DNA of 64,000 nucleotides, from assembly GCA_032716605.1 (NCBI GenBank), contig CM064523.1, forward strand, positions 37,990,515-38,054,514, given 5' to 3'. The DNA comes from Paralithodes platypus (lineage: Eukaryota > Arthropoda > Malacostraca > Decapoda > Lithodidae). Below are positions 20,463 to 32,884 of the stretch, one piece after another. The notes below the pieces were generated by a model, which saw only the letters and a program-made list of their open reading frames with translations, searched no databases and had not been told where the DNA came from. Each line of letters starts with the position of its first letter. Position 1 is the stretch's first letter. The position numbers and the translations under genes were made by a program.

Positions 20463-22545
20463 ATAATCTACTTTCTGATCGCTAGTACAGTTTCCAGAAG
20501 AGCCGCTCTACTGGTGATCTTCTTGCTTATCTTACTAACTCCTGGTCATCCTCCTTTCGGGACTTCGGTGAGACTTTTTCTATTGCTCTAGACATATCGA
20601 AAGCCTTCGATAGAGTCTGGCACAAGTCTTTAATTTCCAAACTATCCTCTTTCGGTTTCTATCCCCCTATCTGTGCCTTTATCTCTAATTTCCTTTCAGA
20701 CTGCTCCATAGCTGCAGTTGTGGACGGCCATCGTTCACTTCCTCAACCTGTCCGGTGTTCCTCAGGGTTCTGTCCTATATCCAATCATCTTTCTAATGAC
20801 CTTTAACTGTCTTCGTGGTGCGATGTATAAGGTGTTGATTTTCGGTGTGAGCATCCTGGGTTCGAGTCCACAGACTGCCACATGTGTTTGTAAATTTCAT
20901 TAATCGATTTTAGGAGTATGGTTGGTTGTTGGAAGGAACATAATAATTGATATTGGTTCAGGAGAAATTTATCGAGAGGGCTTCCCTAAGTGGTTAAGGC
21001 CCCATTAATTGCTCTTTCCATTCACATATGCATAGCCTACGTGAGTTGCAGTTGGAATGTGTGTACATGCTTAGATTGATATGCAGGATTCGAAGTTGCA
21101 TAATAAATCGTAGGCAGTGTCCACCAACCTTTAACTGTCTTCGTGGTGCGATGTATAAGGTGTTGATTTTCGGTGTGAGCATCCTGGGTTTGAGTCCACG
21201 GACTGCCACATGTGTTTGTAAATTTCATTAATCGATTTTAGGAGTATGGTTGGTTGTTGGAAGGAACATAATAATTGATATTGGTTCAGGAGTAATTTAT
21301 CGAGAGGACTTCCCTAAGTGGTTAAGGCCCCATTAATTGCTCTTTCCATTCACATATGCATAGCCTACGTGAGTTGCAGTTGGGATGTGTGTACATGCTT
21401 AGATTGATATGCAGGATTCGAAGTTGCATAATAAATCGTAGGCAGTGTCCACCAACCTTTAACTGTCTTCGTGGTGCGATGTATAAGGTGTTGATTTTCG
21501 GTGTGAGCATCCTGGGTTCGAGTCCACGGACTGCCACACGTGTTTGTAAATTTCATTAATCGATTTTAGGAGTATGGTTGGTTGTTGGAAGGAACATAAT
21601 AATTTATCAATGATCTCCTCAACTGTACCTCTAGTCCTGTCCACTCATATGATGATGACTCTACCTTACACTATTCAACTAGTTTTTTCACATCAACCCA
21701 GCATGCAAGCAGACCTAATCAAACGTGGTGAGGCCATATAATGCCTATCTTCTGATCTTTCTATTGTTTCTGATTGGGGCAGAGAAATTCTTGTTACTTT
21801 CAACGACTCCAAGACCAAGTCAATCTTCCACAAGACTATCAACTATTCTTCAACAACACACAACTACACCCTTCATCTTCTCTCATCATTCTAGGTGAAT
21901 CTTTTTTGTCTGACCTTTCTTGGAAAGATCATATTACCACTCTTGCTAAAACAGCTTCCCAAAAGTTCGGTATGCTCAACCGTCTCGGTGGGTTCTTCAC
22001 CCCCGCACAGCTTTTTGCTCTGTATCGGGGCACAGTGCTCCCCTGTATTGAGTTTTGTTCGCATGTGTGGGGAGGCTTCACTCATACCGCACTTCTCGAA
22101 CGAGTAGATTCAAAAGCATTTCTCCTCATCAACTCGCCTCCTCTTACTATAATTCCCTACAATTTCTTTCTACACGCCGCATTGTTGCATCTCTTTCACT
22201 CTTCTATCGCTATTACAACAATCAGTGTTCTTCTGAGCTCCCTCAGTGTATACCCTCTCCCTTGCGGCGAGTGCGAGGCACTCGCCTTTCAACACAGTCC
22301 CACCCCTATTCTGCCCAGCTCTCCAACCCAAGAATTGGCAAATTTTCTTAGTCCTTCTTCTACTCAACAAGTGAACTCTGGAACTCTCTCCTTCAATCAA
22401 TCTTTCCTTTATCCTATGACTTAGACTGCTATAAACTTTGAGTGTCCAGGCATATTGACTCCAACGTCCCTTGAATTTGGCTCTGTCACTCTTTTAACTT
22501 TGGGAGAGATACTTGCTACAGGCAACCTGCCTTTTGTCTCCTATA
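20463..22545 (+). pseudogene. Jockey/CR1-group LINE RT, plus, interrupted by tandem repeat
   Basis: Starting from ATAATCTACTTTCTGATC, the plus strand encodes ALDISKAFDRVWHK near 20590 and GVPQGSVLYPIIFL near 20755. The 328-bp tandem repeat intervenes at 20801-21603. RT then resumes with INDLLNCTSSP and SYDDDSTLHYS near 21640 (catalytic YADD decayed). FALYRGTVLPCIEFCSHVWGG is near 22030 and the family's 3' end finishes near 22545 in a CTAT microsatellite. Several stops are present. Confidence 0.75.
20801..21603 (+). repeat. 328-bp tandem repeat, 2.4 copies, with tRNA-like boxes
   Basis: CTTTAACTGTCTTCGTGG starts at 20801, 21129 and 21457, an exact 328-base period. Copies are nearly identical. 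Each carries GGGTTCGAGTCC (B box; one base changed in copy 2) preceded by GATGTATAAGGTGTTG, like a Leu/Ser-type tRNA A box. A second GTGGTTAAGGCCCC word lies in the unit. The third copy stops at 21603, where LINE sequence resumes. Confidence 0.9.
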
Positions 22546-22547
22546 TC

Positions 22548-22550
22548 TAA

Positions 22551-22648
<98 letters not shown>
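22548..22648. repeat. (CTAT)n-(CT)n-(TA)n compound microsatellite
   Basis: Three simple repeats in sequence, directly after a LINE 3' end, so probably grown from its tail. Confidence 0.9.
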
Positions 22649-23250
22649 TGTATTTTATATTATTGTGCATATAATACAGTAGTTGTTCACTGCGTAATGT
22701 TGACATACAGAAACAAACAAACTGGCTGAACACAAGATCATTCCTGGCGAAATCAACTCCAATGTACATATTCATTGTGGGATTATGGAGGGTGAAATTA
22801 AGTGTTGCTCTTGGCGGCGATACAGATTATTACTATGTGCATTATTTATAGAATCAAGGTTAATGTGGATAAGAAATGATGAGAAGTTAAGGATGAGAAA
22901 ACCCCAAATTTGTAATTATTTTTTAACATGAATACAAATAATGTGTATGCGTGTGTTTATCTATAAAATCAAGTATATGTAAGAATGCATCAATTTGTCT
23001 TGTTTTCTATTGCGTCCACTCATTCCCTCTGTAAATTTGTTTTACTTATATCTTATTCTTAGTTTCTTCAGTAAGATGTCATCTTTGTTCTACCTACCAT
23101 TAGAAATGTTTTCCCCTCATGAACAGCCTGCGGATTCAGGGAAGTAATTGAGGCACGTTTTACACTTAAAACAAATGTAAGTACTTCCTTCCCTGATTAA
23201 AATTGTCTAATATTATCCAGGATAAAGTAAACTTGTCGCCATCCCAATAA
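22649..23250. other. No recognisable feature
   Basis: AT-rich sequence of about 600 bases between LINE copies. No frames of interest, terminal repeats or tRNA-like motifs were seen. Confidence 0.5.
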
Positions 23251-23254
23251 AAGA

Positions 23255-23757
23255 CTAATCCTCACCGTACATCTTGTTGTCTCCTTGTCTTCCTTTAATA
23301 TTCCTGATTTTATAATTGACATGTCTCGATAGGCTCACATATTTATCCTCAAAACAATATTCTTGAGTGGGGGGAGGGGTATTTAACCCAGAGAGGGCAG
23401 AAAGTACATCCCTAGAAGATAATTTGATATTAGGCATGTGTAAGTGAGAGGGGGGTGGAGTGGGAGGAATAGCACAGGAATCATCCAAGGTGAAGTTTTT
23501 AGTGAAAGCTTGAGCGAACATTTCAGCTTTAGCAGAGGAAGACGTCAGATAGAGGGAGGGTAGTTTGGAAATTAAAAACTTGTGCCACACTCGATCGAAG
23601 GCTTTCGATATGTCTTAGACTCTAGAGCAATAGAAAAAGTCTCCCTGAAGTCCCGAAAGGAGCATGACCATTAGTTAGTAAGATAAGCAAGAAGATCATC
23701 AGTAGAGTGGCCCTTATGGAAAACGTAGTGGTGATCTGAAAGTAGATTATGGGTAGA
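23255..23757 (-). pseudogene. Jockey/CR1-group LINE fragment, minus, rearranged
   Basis: Minus-strand reading gives RT sequence (RAFDRVWHKFLISKLPSL) joined directly to linker sequence that normally lies upstream of RT (SAKAEMFAQAFTKNFTLDDS), so it is internally rearranged. Its end at 23757 meets plus-strand endonuclease at the same family-internal junction seen at 20462/20463. Confidence 0.65.
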
Positions 23758-26580
23758 TATATCCCGAATCGCTTCAGAGATTCTTGACTTATTTCTAACT
23801 TCTAACCCTTCTACTTATACTGTAAAAATGTTCTCTCCTTTGGGCTACTTCGACCATAAACTACTATCTGTCACCTGTCCTATATCTCTAGTATGGCCAC
23901 CCGATCCTCTTAACTGGTGGTGCTTGTGGCAATTTGGCATTGCCGACTGGGAGGCTCTTCAGCAGTATTTCTTTGATTTCCCATGGAATGACTTTTACTT
24001 CTGTGGTCGGGGACCCTCGGAGAGTGCTGAACGCATTACGGAGGTAATTCATTCAGGCATGGAAGCATACATTCCATTTTCTTACTCTCAGTCTAATGCA
24101 AACAAATCTTGGTTTAGTCACACTTGTTTCTACAGCTGTCTGCAACAAGGAGGAAGCAGTCAAACGATACCGACGCCTTAAAACTCAAGAATCTCATTCT
24201 TCCTATATTTCTGCCCGGAATCAAGCTAAATCTGTTCTTCGACTTGCCAAACACACTTTCATCAATAATACATGCACTGATTTATCCAACTCTAGCTCTT
24301 CCCAAGCTTTCTGGCATTGAGTCAAATACCTCTCCAACAATTTTTCTTCCTCGTCTTTCCCTCCCCTTTTGCACTCTGATGGCGCAACAATCACTTATAC
24401 CTCTAACAAAGTTGAACTAATAATAATAATAACTCTTCGCTCAAATTTTTGCTAGAAACTCCACCTTGGATGATTCTGGTGCTGTTCCTCCCTCTTCACC
24501 CCCTTCTCGCCTACTTATGCCTAATTTGCTAATCTCTTCTAAAGATGTACTTTCTACCCTTTCTGGGCTTAATACTAAGAAGGCGTACGGTCCGAACGGT
24601 GTTCCTCCTGTTGTACTAAAAAACTGTGCTTCCATGCTGACTCCCTGCCTAGGCATACTTTTTTGTCTCTGTCTCTCCTCTAACGTCTTCTCTTTTTGCT
24701 GGAAGTTTGCTTTCATTCAACCTGTCCCAAAGAAAGGTGACTGCTCTCAACCCTCCAACTATCGTCCAATTGATCTCATCGCTTGTATCTCTAAAGTTTG
24801 TTTTAACTATTCTTGCTTCCAAATTTCTTAAGCATTTCTCTTCTCATAATCTACTCTCAGCTCACCAGTATGTCTTCCTTAAGGGTCACTCTACTGGTGA
24901 TCTTCTTTCATATCTTACTAACTCTTGGTCATCCTCCTTTCGGGACATCGGTGAGACCTTGTCTATTGCACTAGACATATCGAAGGCCTTTGATAGAGTC
25001 TGGCACAACTCTTTTAAGTCTTAACTACCCTTTTTCGGTTACTATCTCTCCATCTGTGCCTTTGTCTCTAATTTACTTTCAGGCTGTTCCATAGCTGCAG
25101 CTGTGAACAGCCATCGCTCACTTCCTCATCCTATCATCTCCGGTATTCCTCAGGGCTTTGTCCTATCTCCCATTGTCTTTCTTATTTTATTAAATGATCT
25201 TCTCAACTGTACCTTCAGTCCCATCCATTCATACGCAGACATCTCTACCTTACACTACACATTTAGTTTTTCAGAATGGCCCAGCCAGCAATCCCTCAAA
25301 AACAAACATAATGAAGCTATACAACACTTATCTTCTGATCTAACTACCAATTCCAATTAGAGCAGAGAAACCTGGTTGCCTTTAATGCTTCTCAAGCCCA
25401 ATTTCTCCATCCTATTACCCGTCGGGAATTCCCAGAGGACTATCCCTTATACTTCAACAAAACAAAAATCAATCCTTCACTTTCTCTCAATATTCTCAGT
25501 GTCTCTTTTTCTTCTGCTCTCTCTTGGAAGGACCATATTACCAGTCTTGATAAGGCAGCCTCCCAGAAGCTGGGTGTGCTCAACCACCTCAAGGGGTTCT
25601 TTACCCCGGCACAGCTTCCTACTCTGTACTGGGGCACAGTACGTCCATGTATTGAGTATTGTTCACATGTGTGGGGAGGATCCTCACACACCGCACTTCT
25701 AGACAAAGTAGAAAGGAAAGCCTTTTGTATCATTAACCCTTTGGCTGCGGGCTGTTTTGGGCTATTTAGGGCCTATTCAGGCACTCCTGAATGATAAATC
25801 AAGCATCTGCATTAAATGAAGTGTATTCTGCTAAAACTAGGAGAAAATAGCTTCAAAATGGCACCAGAACGGACCGTATAGGTGGTCTGGTTCACCCGCA
25901 GTGATCCCAGTGAAATGCGGGAACCCCGCTATTATGTAACACTCGCTCGCTTGGCTGCACTTATGAGAGAGACAGAGAGAGACACGCGCGAGACACAGCC
26001 TAGCTCAGTGAGCTGCTCGGTGCTCTGAGGGTCGGAGGTGGGCCCCTCACGCTCCCGCCCACTGTCACTCGATTTTTACATTTTTTACAGGCTGTTAAAG
26101 CCTGGAAATTGCTGTAACTTGCCAAAACATTCCAGAACGTCACCCGCAGCCAAAGGGTTAACTCCCATCCACTCACCAACGCTCTACAACCTCTCTCTCT
26201 TCGCCGCAATGTTCCATATCTCTCGCTATTCTATCGGTACTACAATAATCAGTGTTCCTCAGAGCTCTCCCAGTGTATACCACCTCCTCTTAGTAGGGTA
26301 CGTAGTATACCCGTCTTGCAACACAGTCCCACCCTTACTCTGTGCAACTCTCTAACTCAAGAGTAAAACGATACTCCCAATCCTTCTTCTATTCAACAGC
26401 TGAGCTCTGGAGCTCTCTCCTAGAATCAGTCTTTCCCTCTTCCTATGACTTAAATTGATTCAAACTCTGTGTGTCTAGGGATTTTGGCTCGAACGTCCCT
26501 TGATTTTGGCCCTGTCACTCTTTCAACTCTGTGGGAGGAACTCGCTACAGGCAGTTTTGCCTTTTGTCTCCCTCACTCGC
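23758..26580 (+). pseudogene. Jockey/CR1-group LINE, endonuclease end to 3' end
   Basis: This is the longest copy of the family here. The endonuclease C-terminus (FDHKLLSVTCPISLVWPPDP) is at about 23840 and the linker (CNKEEAVKRYRRLKTQESH) at about 24140. RT fingers (LNTKKAYGPNGVPPVVLKN) are near 24570 and FIQPVPKKGDCSQPSNYRPI near 24720. ALDISKAFDRVWHN is near 24970 and GIPQGFVLSPIVFLILLNDL near 25150. The catalytic box is decayed to YADIS near 25235, and LYWGTVRPCIEYCSHVWGGS lies near 25640. A piggyBac-type MITE interrupts the C-terminus at 25737-26157, then RRNVPYLSRYSIGT continues to the 3' end. A (TAA)n tract lies at 24418-24432. Confidence 0.75.
25737..26157. mobile_element. piggyBac-type MITE (421 bp), perfect 15-bp inverted ends
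   Basis: TTAA at 25733-25736 and 26158-26161 flank CCCTTTGGCTGCGGG and its exact inverse CCCGCAGCCAAAGGG. The LINE reading continues on both sides, so the block is an insertion. It is non-coding, with a GA tract near 25968-25985. Confidence 0.9.
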
Positions 26581-26589
26581 ATAGACAAA

Positions 26590-26628
26590 AAAATATATAT
26601 AATTATACTGTATATATATATATATACA

Positions 26629-26674
<46 letters not shown>
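26590..26674. repeat. (TA)n microsatellite
   Basis: TA repeats with two ACTGTATATA/TATACAGT words, abutting the left LTR of the Gypsy-type element. Confidence 0.9.
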
Positions 26675-26677
<3 letters not shown>

Positions 26678-28163
26678 CACGGCCAAGTAGGTAACGTTAA
26701 CCCAAGAGAATACCAATTAACCTACCTGCAACTCGCTATCTGCTGTAGAGTGGTAAAAGCACAAGTGTCGGACGCTAAAATCTTCATAATGAATATTATT
26801 ACTTAAATATTTGCTACAGACTATATACTACTGGGACTATATCAAACACAAGTTCAAAGTTATAGAATACATCTTATTTATTTAGGATTCTTACAGGACT
26901 CAGATTATTGTGTCTAAATACATTAATCTCTGAAGGAGTTATAAATTAAAATGAGTGATTTATAGTACTGCACTATGTTAAGTGTTTCTAAAGCAACATG
27001 AATTTAATGGAGTATTCCTTTCAAATAATAGATGTCACATATAATGTTGAAATGTTTGTAGCACACAATCAAAACTCATGGGCAATGTACTCTCACACCA
27101 TAGGGATTCCTTTCCTCTATATCTTACCAAAGTATAATAAATAGTTCATGTTAATTTTGTGCCCACAAGTCCTCAGTAAATGTCATGTGTACCATGCTAA
27201 ATATATGTAAACTTAAAATATCACACAATTATAACAATATCAACAATGTTAATAATATTTGTCCACACTTGCTTAATAAACATAACATACAAAAATCATA
27301 AGAAACAATGAGTATACATGCTATGAAACATATGATATATCTCTTATCAACATAATAAAACTCAAGGCTGATGAATGACATAGCAGAAACTAAAGATATC
27401 ATATATCATATATTTCCATACTGACCCCTTAACTATATACCTGTCTTAGCTCTGTGTATCCATTCCGACATGCAGAATTATAAATATATCACAACACCAA
27501 GGTAAAACAATCAGTAGAGGTGTCCCAACATCTTAGTATGTAAAACCAGGGCAGAGAGAGAGAGAGAGAGCAACATCCTCTCCGTATGAGGACCGACAGC
27601 TACTGCCTGAAATTTCCCTTAACCTGGCTATATACCCAAGCGGTGTCTGGCAACTTAGGCAACCAGAATCTTAACAACTTGCCAATATTTACCCAACATA
27701 GAAATGATCTCGGATAAAAATTCACTCAGGATTAACAATATGGTAATAATAATAATAATAATGGTAGTCATACTGTATATATTTAAGTTGATCTTATATT
27801 GAGTTTGATGTATATCAGTATGTGCTAAGAAAGATTCATTATAGTGTCTAGAGATAGCTTATTGTATAAATTGACCATATGATCAAGTTATTGTAGATTA
27901 TATGGTGTGTGTCTTACTAAGGAATGCTTCCAGCTGATTGCAGGGATGCCAGTTTGTCGCTTGGGTTTCATCTGGCAAGACTCAAATTTGAATGTAATTT
28001 TTTGCTTTGTATGAATTAATAGAATTTGCTACTTAACTAATTATGATCATTTATAAGGAATACATCTCAGATTGGAAGTTTAACATCTACATGTTATCAG
28101 TGCAATATAATAAGTCATTAGCTTAAATAACACTACTATGATAATAGTCCAGAGATTCTGACA
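26675..28163 (-). repeat. 3' LTR of the Gypsy-type element (1489 bp)
   Basis: Plus-strand ends are TGTCACGGCCAAG and GATTCTGACA, giving TG...CA. The first ~945 bases match 36282-37704 (minus its MITE), and the following ~120 bases match 54254-54380. A purine tract abuts the inner end. It contains a (GA)n tract at 27553-27571 and (TAA)n at 27745-27762. Confidence 0.85.
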
Positions 28164-28185
28164 CTCCCCCCCTTAAAGACAATTT
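28164..28185 (-). other. Polypurine tract of the Gypsy-type element
   Basis: On the minus strand the bases directly before the 3' LTR read TTTAAGGGGGGAG, a typical plus-strand primer site. Confidence 0.7.
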
Positions 28186-28255
28186 GACGAAGACAAATTG
28201 ATACCCCTAACACATTTTGTAACTTAAATACAGTATAGTCAACCTATCTTTCCTC

Positions 28256-29931
28256 CTACACCCTGGACAAGTAATCAGCCAACACATTCAATTTACCTTT
28301 ATGAATGATTTTCAAATTGTATTCTTGTAGGAATAAGCTCCATCTAGTCAATCTTTGATTGTGATTATTAAATGTATTGAGATATTTTAAGGGATGATGA
28401 TCAGTGTAAATAGTAAGAGGTTCTCCTGAAGGGTTGAGATATACATAGAAATGTTTCAAACCAAGAATTAATGATAATAACTCTTTTCTATCACTGAATA
28501 ATTTTTCTGAGACGAATTATTTTTTTTGCTATAGTAAGAAACTAAATTTTCTATACCGTTCTCATCATCTTGCAGAAGAACAGCTTCAGCACCTATATTT
28601 CTGGCAACCACAGCAAGTTTAAACGGCTTATCAAAATTTGGAGCCATCAATATGGGAGAGGTTGACAGAAAAGTTTGTAGTTGGCTGAAAGCACTTTGAC
28701 ATTCTAGTGACCCCATACGTTTTACATTCTTCTTCAGCAGATCAGTAAGAGGTGCCACGACATCAGCGAAATTTAAGATGAACATCCGATAATAGCCTAC
28801 CATACCCAGGAGTCGTTGCACTCCCTTTCGATCTACTGGAGGAGACATGCTACAAATGGCATCAACCTTGGCATGAGGGGGAACAAGAGTACCTTGGCCG
28901 ATTATATATCCCAAGTACTCTACTTTAGCTTTTACGAATTCACACTTACTTAACTTGACTACCAAATTTACCTCTCTTAATTTTTCCAACAATTTCTCAA
29001 GTCGGCAATAATGTTCTTCCCATGAATTTCCATAAACAATGAGATCATCTATATATGCAACACAGCCTTCTAAATTCAGAGTGACAATATTCATCAAACG
29101 CTGGAATGTGGCTGAAGCATTTTTTAATTCCAAAAGGCATTACCTTGCATTTGTATGATTTTCCGAATGTAACAAAACACGAGTACTCTTGAGCCCTTTC
29201 ACTTAAAGGTACTTGCCAATAACCTTTAACCCACTGAGCCCCAGCTAGTTGATAATAAATGTACCACCAGGGACCGGCTGTTTCTGATTTTTTTGTTTTC
29301 CAGAAACAATAGCGAATGGGTTAGGAATGAAGGAAAAACCACAAAAAAAATTATCAAAAAGGTCAAAAATTGGTCCTACGGAGCCCCCGAAAGTCGATTT
29401 TACAAGAGTAAAAAATTGAAGGCAATAACACCCAAAATACTGGTTTTTGCACCCTCACGCGTACGCGGTTGGACTTTGAGAGTTTTCAACCATCGGCATG
29501 GTTGCGAGGGATACCTACACAGTTCCCATACAAATCTGAGCCCTCTAGGTGCCATAGGACCGGAGTAATTGGGACCGGACCGGCCAGGACGCATAGTTTG
29601 CGTCGCTGGGGTTTAGGTTTACATACATTGTGGACGCAAACCCTGCGTCGCTGGGGCTCAGGGGGTTAAGAAGATCTAGCTTGCTTATACATTTTGCACA
29701 TCCTATTTCATCTATGCACTCATCAACACGAGGCATAGGATAAGTATCTGCTCTGGTTACATCGTTGATATTGCGAAAGTCTATACAGAATCTGGGAGAC
29801 CCATCTGGCTTTTGTACCAAAGTTACAGGTGATGACCACCCACTCACACAAGGTACAATCAAATCATGGGACAACATATAGTTTAATTCCTTACGGATCT
29901 GATCTGTGTAGCCTTTTGAGGATGCACACAA
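28256..29931 (-). pseudogene. Gypsy-type reverse transcriptase and RNase H
   Basis: Minus-strand reading starts with RT fingers (VTLVQKPDGSPRFCIDFRNIN near 29800) and SKLDLL near 29680. The MITE at 29230-29665 intervenes. The palm continues with ASATFQRLMN near 29110 and the catalytic YIDD (about 29043-29054, AYIDDLIVYG). Thumb and RNase H follow (VPPHAKVDAI, LLGMVGYYRMF, PILMAPNFDKPFKLAV, SYYSKK), ending with YTDHHPLKYLN and LADYLSRV at 28256. Frameshifts occur near 29120 (A run) and near 28460-28500. The KLDLL-type wording and the two-part polymerase resemble Gmr1-like elements. Confidence 0.8.
29230..29665. mobile_element. piggyBac-type MITE (436 bp) inside RT
   Basis: TTAA at 29226-29229 and 29666-29669. 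The ends CCCACTGAGCCCCAGC and (inverted) CCCCCTGAGCCCCAGC match at 15 of 16 positions. Disregarding the block and one TTAA, the Gypsy RT frame is continuous across the site, which proves insertion at TTAA. The left half is A/T-rich, and the right end has two copies of the GCGTCGCTGGGG word (29600, 29645). Confidence 0.9.
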
Positions 29932-31588
29932 TACGGACGTAACTTAATGGGATTTGCTTCTCCCACATCCACATCATGCATCAACACATTGGTCCTCCCT
30001 GGTGCATTTCTAAATACATCTTTGTAAGAAATAAGAAGACCCACTAATGTTTCTCTTTTTTCACCATCCAAATGTCCCAGTTTCTCATTCACAGTATCCA
30101 GAATGTCTGAATCATCATACCATGATTCACCCAAGTCTCCGCTCTCAGTTTTTGTATCAATCTCCTTTTCATCTACATTTAAAACTGGGGCAACTACATA
30201 ATTACTTCTATGGTACAATTTCATAAGATTTCTTTTTTCTGGAGTGTAAATCACATAGATTACCTCATTCAGCCTCTTTTTCACTGTGAAAGGCCCTTGG
30301 AATTTCGCTGCGAGAGGCTGACCCTGTAGAGGCATTAAAATCAGCACCTAATCACCTGGTTGGAATACACAAGCTCTGGCCTTCTTGTCGTACCACACCT
30401 TCATAGAGGATTGAGCCTTGTCCAAACATTTTCCAGCCAATTCCCAGGACTTCTGAAGTCTATCTGTCACCTCGGACACATACTTCAGTCAGCCTAAACT
30501 CTCACCGTCATTCATCCACTCCTCTTTCATCAACCTCATGGGTCCTCTTACTTTGTGACCAAACATTAATTCAAACGGGCTAAATCCCAAAGATTCATTT
30601 GGTGATTCCCTGATGGCAAACAATACATAGGGTAGTCCCTTGTCCCAATCTGGCGAGTTTTCCATGCAGAACTTTTGTAAGGTATACTTCAACGTTTGAT
30701 GGAATCTTTCTAGTGCTCCCTGACTTTGGGGATGAAATGCTGATGACGTTAATTTTTCAATTCCCAATTATTTCATTACTTCTGAAAATAATTTTGAGGT
30801 GAAATTTGTCCCTCGATCAGATTGAATCTGAATAGGGAGGCCAAACATAGAGAAGAAGTTTAACACTCTCGCATCCGGCTATGTTCTAAAGATAGAAATG
30901 GTAAGACACTTTTGGTTTGGCCTGAAATATTCCGGCCAGGCGAGTTTTCGAAGCCTTGTGTATTTCTGTATTTATATCCACCAGAATGTGGTTTATTGTG
31001 ATGTATCATATGTCAATGGAAAGAGGAAGAACTATACTACATTATAATATATTTGTTTTAAATAAATTGGGAAATATGAAAGTGTAAACGACTTCGGAAT
31101 AAAATGATTTCCCATGCAATTGTTTTCACATCGTCCTATCTCGAAATTGTGAGTGATGACCATATATTTTTATTTGTTCAAATAATAGTATTTTTGCTGT
31201 TCTTTCCAAATCTGAAAACAGAAATTGTTTATCTTCAATAGTTATCAAGCAGTGACCGAAAACAAAAAAAAAGTCTGATTTTGCATGATATGGTTTATAC
31301 CATGTTCGTATTATTTCGTTGTTACGATGTCTATGGTTTTCAATTTAGGCTGTATAAAATATGGCAGATAATGTTGAAGAGAAGAAAAACAAATAGAAGT
31401 TCTTACGACAAACACTTTTTGCTCTATGAATATTTGATATGAAGAGCCAAAATGCAAATATTTACGCTTCACTCTTCTCCGTTCCACCGACGCTAGCCGG
31501 GTTCCGAGCTGTTCCCCACCTCGGCGTTGCTTTATTTGCTCGGATACGTATATAACTGTTTATATCACCGTAATCGGAAAATTATGCT

Positions 31589-31616
31589 CTCGCTAATGGT
31601 GAAAACCATTAGCGAG
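31589..31616. other. Perfect 12-bp hairpin with GAAA loop
   Basis: CTCGCTAATGGT, loop GAAA, then the exact inverse ACCATTAGCGAG. It is the most stable local palindrome noticed in this insert and might be a nested fold-back element or a structural site. Confidence 0.7.
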
Positions 31617-31924
31617 CTATGCGCAATTGTTTCCATGCATTATTATTGTTATGTCAATATATGAGAATGTTTATACAGTTGTATATCTTTGCCACAATAT
31701 ACAACACTTTCATATAATATTCCTTGCCAATAATTCTATAATGTTCATAGAACACATGTCAGTCATGAAGGTTGTCAATTTTACTACCCTGATAGGGCCA
31801 CAACCCTTTCCGACGAGAAGGGAAATGGCTCCTGGGTTGACATTGAACAAACAAAACAAGAAAGCCAGGTTATCTTCAAGTAATAAATTCAGAAATAATT
31901 ATATTGTACACACAAATAAAGTAA

Positions 31925-31937
31925 TGAATATATATAA

Positions 31938-31986
<49 letters not shown>

Positions 31987-32044
31987 AGGTGTCAAACAAA
32001 ATATAATGAATGGTAAAAAAAAATTGTGTATGTGTGTGTATATA

Positions 32045-32094
<50 letters not shown>

Positions 32095-32141
32095 TGTATA
32101 TAATATATATATATATATACAAGGTGTCAAAAAAAATGAGT

Positions 32142-32193
<52 letters not shown>

Positions 32194-32215
32194 AGGTGTC
32201 AAACCAGTGAAATAT
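31925..32215. repeat. (TA)n tracts separated by CAAGGTGTCAAA words
   Basis: Three TA runs are each followed by ATACAAGGTGTCAAA (31983, 32119, 32190). The recurrence suggests that a short TA-plus-word unit was duplicated with the microsatellite. Confidence 0.85.
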
Positions 32216-32390
32216 GCGCAGATTTCCAAGCCACCCAATGAGGTACTGCACCTGACTCGTTATTTTTTTAGAGTGGTTTCCCCAGGAGGCCTATATCCAC
32301 TTTGATGATGAAGGTGGGTGAATGAAGGTGGGTGAATGGAGAAGAGAAATGAATGAATGAATCAATGAATGAATGAATGATTGCACATAC

Positions 32391-32884
<494 letters not shown>

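Noticed and set aside
32006..32305. Tyr/Ile repeat frames on both strands
   Set aside because: Translations of (TA)n microsatellite.
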